Assembly (NCBI GenBank): GCA_027364815.1
Contig: DAHXOQ010000026.1
Coordinates: 1-17,925 of the forward strand
DNA: 17,925 bases
Direction: 5' to 3'
Source: Acidobacteriaceae bacterium
GTDB lineage: Bacteria; Acidobacteriota; Terriglobia; Terriglobales; Acidobacteriaceae
The notes under the pieces were generated by a model that had not been told where the DNA came from, made no database searches, and was given only the letters and a program-made list of their open reading frames with translations. Positions 15,014-17,925 of this stretch are shown here, piece after piece. The first letter of the stretch is position 1. Each line of letters opens with the position of its first letter. The position numbers and the translations under genes are program-made.

Positions 15014-16299
15014 TACTCAACACCTCCCGTGACATGAACCCACGGTGGAACCAGCGCCCAGCCGGGTCCGCGGAAGAATGTGCCAATCACGATCAGAATC
15101 AGATTTGCAACAACAAAGATGGTGAATATCCACAGCGCCCACTTTCGATCACGCAGATGACGGCTAGGATTTCTGTCAATATACGGAATCAGCAGCAAAG
15201 CAACAACCATCAAACCAGGAATCACAACACCACCGAGCAACGCCGAGTGGCTTACCAACTCCTGCAGTCCGAGGAAGTACCACGGGGCTTTGGCCGGATT
15301 CGGTGTCTTTGCTGGATTGGCCAGTTCTTCCAGCGGCGCATTGAAGAAGAGCGAGATCGTCATGATGGTTGTTACTGTCGCCATCAACGTCACAGCCTCG
15401 CGTACAAAAGCATATGGATAAGAGAAAACCTCTTCATCCGCTTCTTCCGGTGCAATCGTCTCGAAGATCGGCTTTCCAGTTACTACTTCCATCAATCCGT
15501 ATGTTTTGGTTGTAGAAGCAGGAACAGTCTGCAAGGCAGCAACTTCAGCCGGAGCGCCAATCGTCACCAGTTGAGGTGGCGTCTTCTTTTTCAGCTTCCA
15601 CAAGGGCCGTGAGAGACCACCGTCCTTGCGTACGCGCCAGAAGTGCACTATTGTGAAGAGGATCAAAACCGCGGGCAACAACGCAACGTGCAACACATAG
15701 AAGCGCAACAATGCCGCCTCACCCACAGTATGACCACCAAGCAGCAATTCACGCAGTTGACCACCCACGATGGGTGCATAACTGCCGATGTTGGTGCCCA
15801 CTGTAATTGCCCAGTACGCCAGCTGGTCCCACGGCATCAGGTAGCCCGTGAAGGACATTCCCAGTGTCAGCAGCAAGAGAAAGACACCGATGACCCAGTT
15901 GAACTGACGTGGCTTTTTATAGGAGCCGGTATAGAAGACACGGCACATATGCAGGAAGACGCAGATCACCATTCCATGAGCGGCCCAGCGATGCATATTG
16001 CGCAGGAAAGGCCCCATGAAGACGACGAACTGCAAATCCTTCATGTCCTGATAAGCATGAGGTGGATAGGGCCGATAGTAAGCCATCAACGCGATGCCGG
16101 TCGTCACCAGAATGATGAAGAGAAAAAATGTGATGAAGCCCAGGTAGAAGGAGTGAGTGAACTTCATGTTTTCCTTCTTCACCTTGGCCGGATGAATGTG
16201 CAGCCACACATTCATGAAGACCAGTTCGGACTTGCCCTTGTCTGTCGACAACGGATCGCGCCGCACAATCGATTTCCAGATTTCTTGAAAAATGTTCAT
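15013..16299 (-). CDS. Cytochrome b (fused b6/subunit IV type) of a menaquinol:cytochrome c oxidoreductase
   Basis: Integral membrane core of a Rieske/cytochrome b complex that oxidises quinol and moves electrons across the membrane. The 428-residue protein has an N-terminal b6-like half with haem ligands H103 and H117 (14 apart, in HRWAAHGMVICVFLH) and H204 and H219 (15 apart, the spacing of cytochrome b6). The C-terminal half is subunit IV-like with NPAKAPWYFLGLQEL, in which APWY replaces the PEWY quinone-site motif, as in menaquinol-type complexes. About seven membrane helices are seen (50-74, 98-121, 133-155, 198-221, 300-320, 350-373, 387-408). A soluble loop of about 75 residues (222-298), which links the two halves, is long and acidic at its end (APEEADEE). 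It starts three bases after the Rieske stop with a weak ribosome-binding site, implying coupling. Confidence 0.94.
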   Translation of the reverse strand: MNIFQEIWKSIVRRDPLSTDKGKSELVFMNVWLHIHPAKVKKENMKFTHSFYLGFITFFLFIILVTTGIALMAYYRPYPPHAYQDMKDLQFVVFMGPFLRNMHRWAAHGMVICVFLHMCRVFYTGSYKKPRQFNWVIGVFLLLLTLGMSFTGYLMPWDQLAYWAITVGTNIGSYAPIVGGQLRELLLGGHTVGEAALLRFYVLHVALLPAVLILFTIVHFWRVRKDGGLSRPLWKLKKKTPPQLVTIGAPAEVAALQTVPASTTKTYGLMEVVTGKPIFETIAPEEADEEVFSYPYAFVREAVTLMATVTTIMTISLFFNAPLEELANPAKTPNPAKAPWYFLGLQELVSHSALLGGVVIPGLMVVALLLIPYIDRNPSRHLRDRKWALWIFTIFVVANLILIVIGTFFRGPGWALVPPWVHVTGGVE

Positions 16300-16301
16300 C
16301 G

Positions 16302-16757
16302 TTACACCATCAATCTGTAGGTGGGTGGAACAATCTTGTCTTTGTCGACACGCAACTGTCCGTCGCGCGTTTGAGTCACTTCATACCAATCCAGCGCACG
16401 TGGCGCCGGGCCGTGTATCACGGCTCCATCAGCGCCAAAAACGCTGCCATGGCACGGGCAGTGAAAGCGATCATCGCTTGAGAAGTGCGCCACCGTGCAG
16501 CCAAGATGCGTGCAGACGGCGCTTGCCACTGCGAATCCTTTTACGCGGTCGCGGAAGACATAAATCTTCTCTTCAACCAGAAATGTCGGCTGACCGAAAG
16601 GAAAATCTCCCGGGTTGCCAATCTTGAATGCCTGGGGTGGCTCATAAAAAACAGTCGGTGTAAGAAACTTAAGTACCGCGCCCAGGCTAACGACGACCCC
16701 TGAACAGAGCGCGGCAACACCCACCGCTCCCCAGCTGAGAAATGATCTGCGATTCAT
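16302..16757 (-). CDS. Rieske [2Fe-2S] protein, Tat-type membrane anchor
   Basis: High-potential iron-sulfur subunit that takes the first electron from quinol at the outer face of the membrane. The 151-residue protein begins MNRRSFLSWGAVGVAAL: a twin-arginine motif followed by a hydrophobic helix (about 9-30), so it is exported folded by Tat and stays anchored. The cluster ligands are C82 and H84 (CTHLGC) and C100 and H103 (CPCHGS); C87 and C102 are the usual disulfide. It is short but complete for this family. I chose the ATG at 16757 because it gives the Tat motif and has GGGAG about nine bases upstream; the open frame further upstream runs into the preceding gene. It starts 13 bases after the flavoprotein stop and ends just before cytochrome b, so it lies inside the operon. 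Confidence 0.94.
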   Translation of the reverse strand: MNRRSFLSWGAVGVAALCSGVVVSLGAVLKFLTPTVFYEPPQAFKIGNPGDFPFGQPTFLVEEKIYVFRDRVKGFAVASAVCTHLGCTVAHFSSDDRFHCPCHGSVFGADGAVIHGPAPRALDWYEVTQTRDGQLRVDKDKIVPPTYRLMV

Positions 16758-16770
16758 TTGTACGGCTCCC

Positions 16771-17925
16771 TTATTCAAAGACTTCCCTCTCCTGTTTTTC
16801 GAGTGACTCCATAGTGATAGCATTGGTCGGGCATCTGTCAGCACAGAGTCCGCAACGAATGCACTTGTCCTCGTTCTTGATAATCGCGCCAGCCTGTCCA
16901 ACTTCAAGCTCCGACGCACTTACGCCGTAACGCTTCTGAATTAGAGCGTCGAAGTTGGGATCTCCGCTGACCTCAGCAAGATCGACCAGTCGCAGACAAC
17001 TCTCCGGGCATATATCCACGCAACCATTGCAGAGTATGCATTTTGATCCGTCAAAGATCGTGTTGACCTGGCACTTGAGACAACGCAATCCTTCAGCGCG
17101 TCCCTGCTCTTCATCAAAGCCCAGTTCCACTTCTGCAATACCGATGCGACGGTTCTCAGCAAGCACGGGCATTTTCTGACGCGGAGTAGTGAGGTAACCC
17201 TCAGGCATTTTCCAGTTGTCGAAGATCCGAAAGCGGCTCTTCACTGTCTTGGCCGTTGTTCCGTGGAGGAAAAGATGGATTGAGCGCGCAGACTTATGGC
17301 CATTGGCAACCGCCTCAACAAGAATGCGAGGCCCAAAGGCAACATCACCGCCGGCAAAAACTCCCGGCAATGAGGTCATCAGGTTCTCGTCAATCTTCAG
17401 AATTCCGCGGGGAGTCACCTCAACACCATCTTCACTATTCAAAAATGAGAGCTCCGCTTGTTGCCCGATGGCAAGAATCACGCCGTCGCAGGGGATGATT
17501 TTTTCCTCATCGCGGAAAGCCGGATTGAATCGCTTGTTTTCATCAAAAACTGAAAGGCAACGCCGCACCTTGAGGCCCGTAACAAGGCCGTTTTCGCCGA
17601 TGATCTCCTTCGGCCCCCAGCCATTGTCCACGAAGATGCCCTCATGCTCGGCCTCTTCCACTTCGCCCTTCCATGCCGGCATCTGCTCACGCGATTCGAG
17701 GCTGACCATGTGCACTTCTTCTGCACCGGAACGCATGGCGAGACGCGCGGAGTCGAGAGCTGCTTGCAAGCTCTTGTCCACATCTAAGGAGGTTTGCTCG
17801 TTGGTGGTTTCCTGCATCAAACGAACTGCAGCACGCGCCACATCGATGGCGACGTTTCCGCCGCCGACGACGGCAACCCGCTTGCCGAGGTTGACCTCCA
17901 TGCCAAGATTTACATTGATCAGAAA
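16771..17925 (-). CDS. GltD-like NAD(P)/FAD oxidoreductase with two C-terminal 4Fe-4S motifs (5' end beyond window)
   Basis: The last 385 codons of a flavoprotein of the glutamate synthase small-subunit type, which moves electrons between pyridine nucleotide, FAD and iron-sulfur clusters. The frame is open to the right edge; residues just inside read FLINVNLG. An NAD(P)-binding Rossmann motif VAVVGGGNVAIDVARAA is followed by a long insert, GVILAIGQQAE, and the FAD-contacting GVFAGGDVAFGPRILVEAVANG. After about 50 more residues come a Cys pair (CLKCQ) and two ferredoxin-type motifs: CILCNGCVDICP and CIRCGLCADRCP (each C-x2-C-x2-C-x3-CP). The N-terminal part, which in GltD-type proteins carries further Fe-S and FAD sites, is off the window. 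It lies 13 bases upstream of the Rieske gene on the same strand, so it is probably cotranscribed with the bc complex. True GltD is unlikely because no glutamate synthase large subunit is here. Confidence 0.88.
   Translation of the reverse strand, partial: FLINVNLGMEVNLGKRVAVVGGGNVAIDVARAAVRLMQETTNEQTSLDVDKSLQAALDSARLAMRSGAEEVHMVSLESREQMPAWKGEVEEAEHEGIFVDNGWGPKEIIGENGLVTGLKVRRCLSVFDENKRFNPAFRDEEKIIPCDGVILAIGQQAELSFLNSEDGVEVTPRGILKIDENLMTSLPGVFAGGDVAFGPRILVEAVANGHKSARSIHLFLHGTTAKTVKSRFRIFDNWKMPEGYLTTPRQKMPVLAENRRIGIAEVELGFDEEQGRAEGLRCLKCQVNTIFDGSKCILCNGCVDICPESCLRLVDLAEVSGDPNFDALIQKRYGVSASELEVGQAGAIIKNEDKCIRCGLCADRCPTNAITMESLEKQEREVFE

Noticed and set aside
15643..16320. 225-codon plus-strand open frame opposite cytochrome b
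   Set aside because: The product is His/Gln-rich, as expected for the complement of membrane-protein codons, and the real gene is on the minus strand.

Overview
The window looks like a chromosomal segment of a soil-type Acidobacteriota, most likely class Terriglobia. This rests on gene content and arrangement, not on a search: a bacillithiol-type glycosyltransferase (BshA), a menaquinol-type cytochrome b with an 'APWY' quinone-site motif, a multihaem cytochrome c, a LytS-like kinase, YajQ, many GTG/TTG starts and a moderately high GC content judged by eye. The species cannot be fixed from the sequence alone.

Layout. Positions 1-656 (minus) hold the 5' part of argS, divergent from a plus-strand run metG - tatD - yajQ - polyprenyl diphosphate synthase (817-5588). 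ribA (6283-5630, minus) is convergent with that run and divergent from an orphan LytS/YehU-type sensor kinase (6380-7672). A 131-bp element bounded by a 15-bp perfect inverted repeat fills the convergent gap between the kinase and bshA (8956-7817, minus). Upstream of bshA is a YdjC/ChbG-type carbohydrate deacetylase (9965-9111, minus), then a 22-bp tandem repeat, tRNA-Val(UAC) and a decayed IS3-type transposase end. A secreted YceI-like protein and an OmpR/histidine-kinase pair follow (10733-13523, plus). They end at a perfect 14-bp hairpin that also ends the convergent minus-strand respiratory operon.

The respiratory operon (17925 to 13619, minus) is the most distinctive part. In transcription order it encodes a GltD-like pyridine-nucleotide flavoprotein with two C-terminal 4Fe-4S motifs (its start lies outside the window), a Tat-type Rieske protein, a fused b6/subunit IV-type cytochrome b, and a membrane-anchored hexahaem cytochrome c. 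The last three form a plausible menaquinol:cytochrome c oxidoreductase. The tightly linked flavoprotein suggests a coupled NAD(P)H or ferredoxin electron entry or exit module, which is inference.

The rest is mostly housekeeping: tRNA charging (argS, metG, tRNA-Val), quinone side-chain synthesis (polyprenyl synthase, which would supply the menaquinone used by the bc complex), riboflavin synthesis (ribA, flavin supply) and low-molecular-weight thiol synthesis (bshA). Points worth a second look are a TatD protein that has lost a normally invariant metal-ligand Asp, the MITE-like element, the tandem repeat and the architecture of the respiratory operon.
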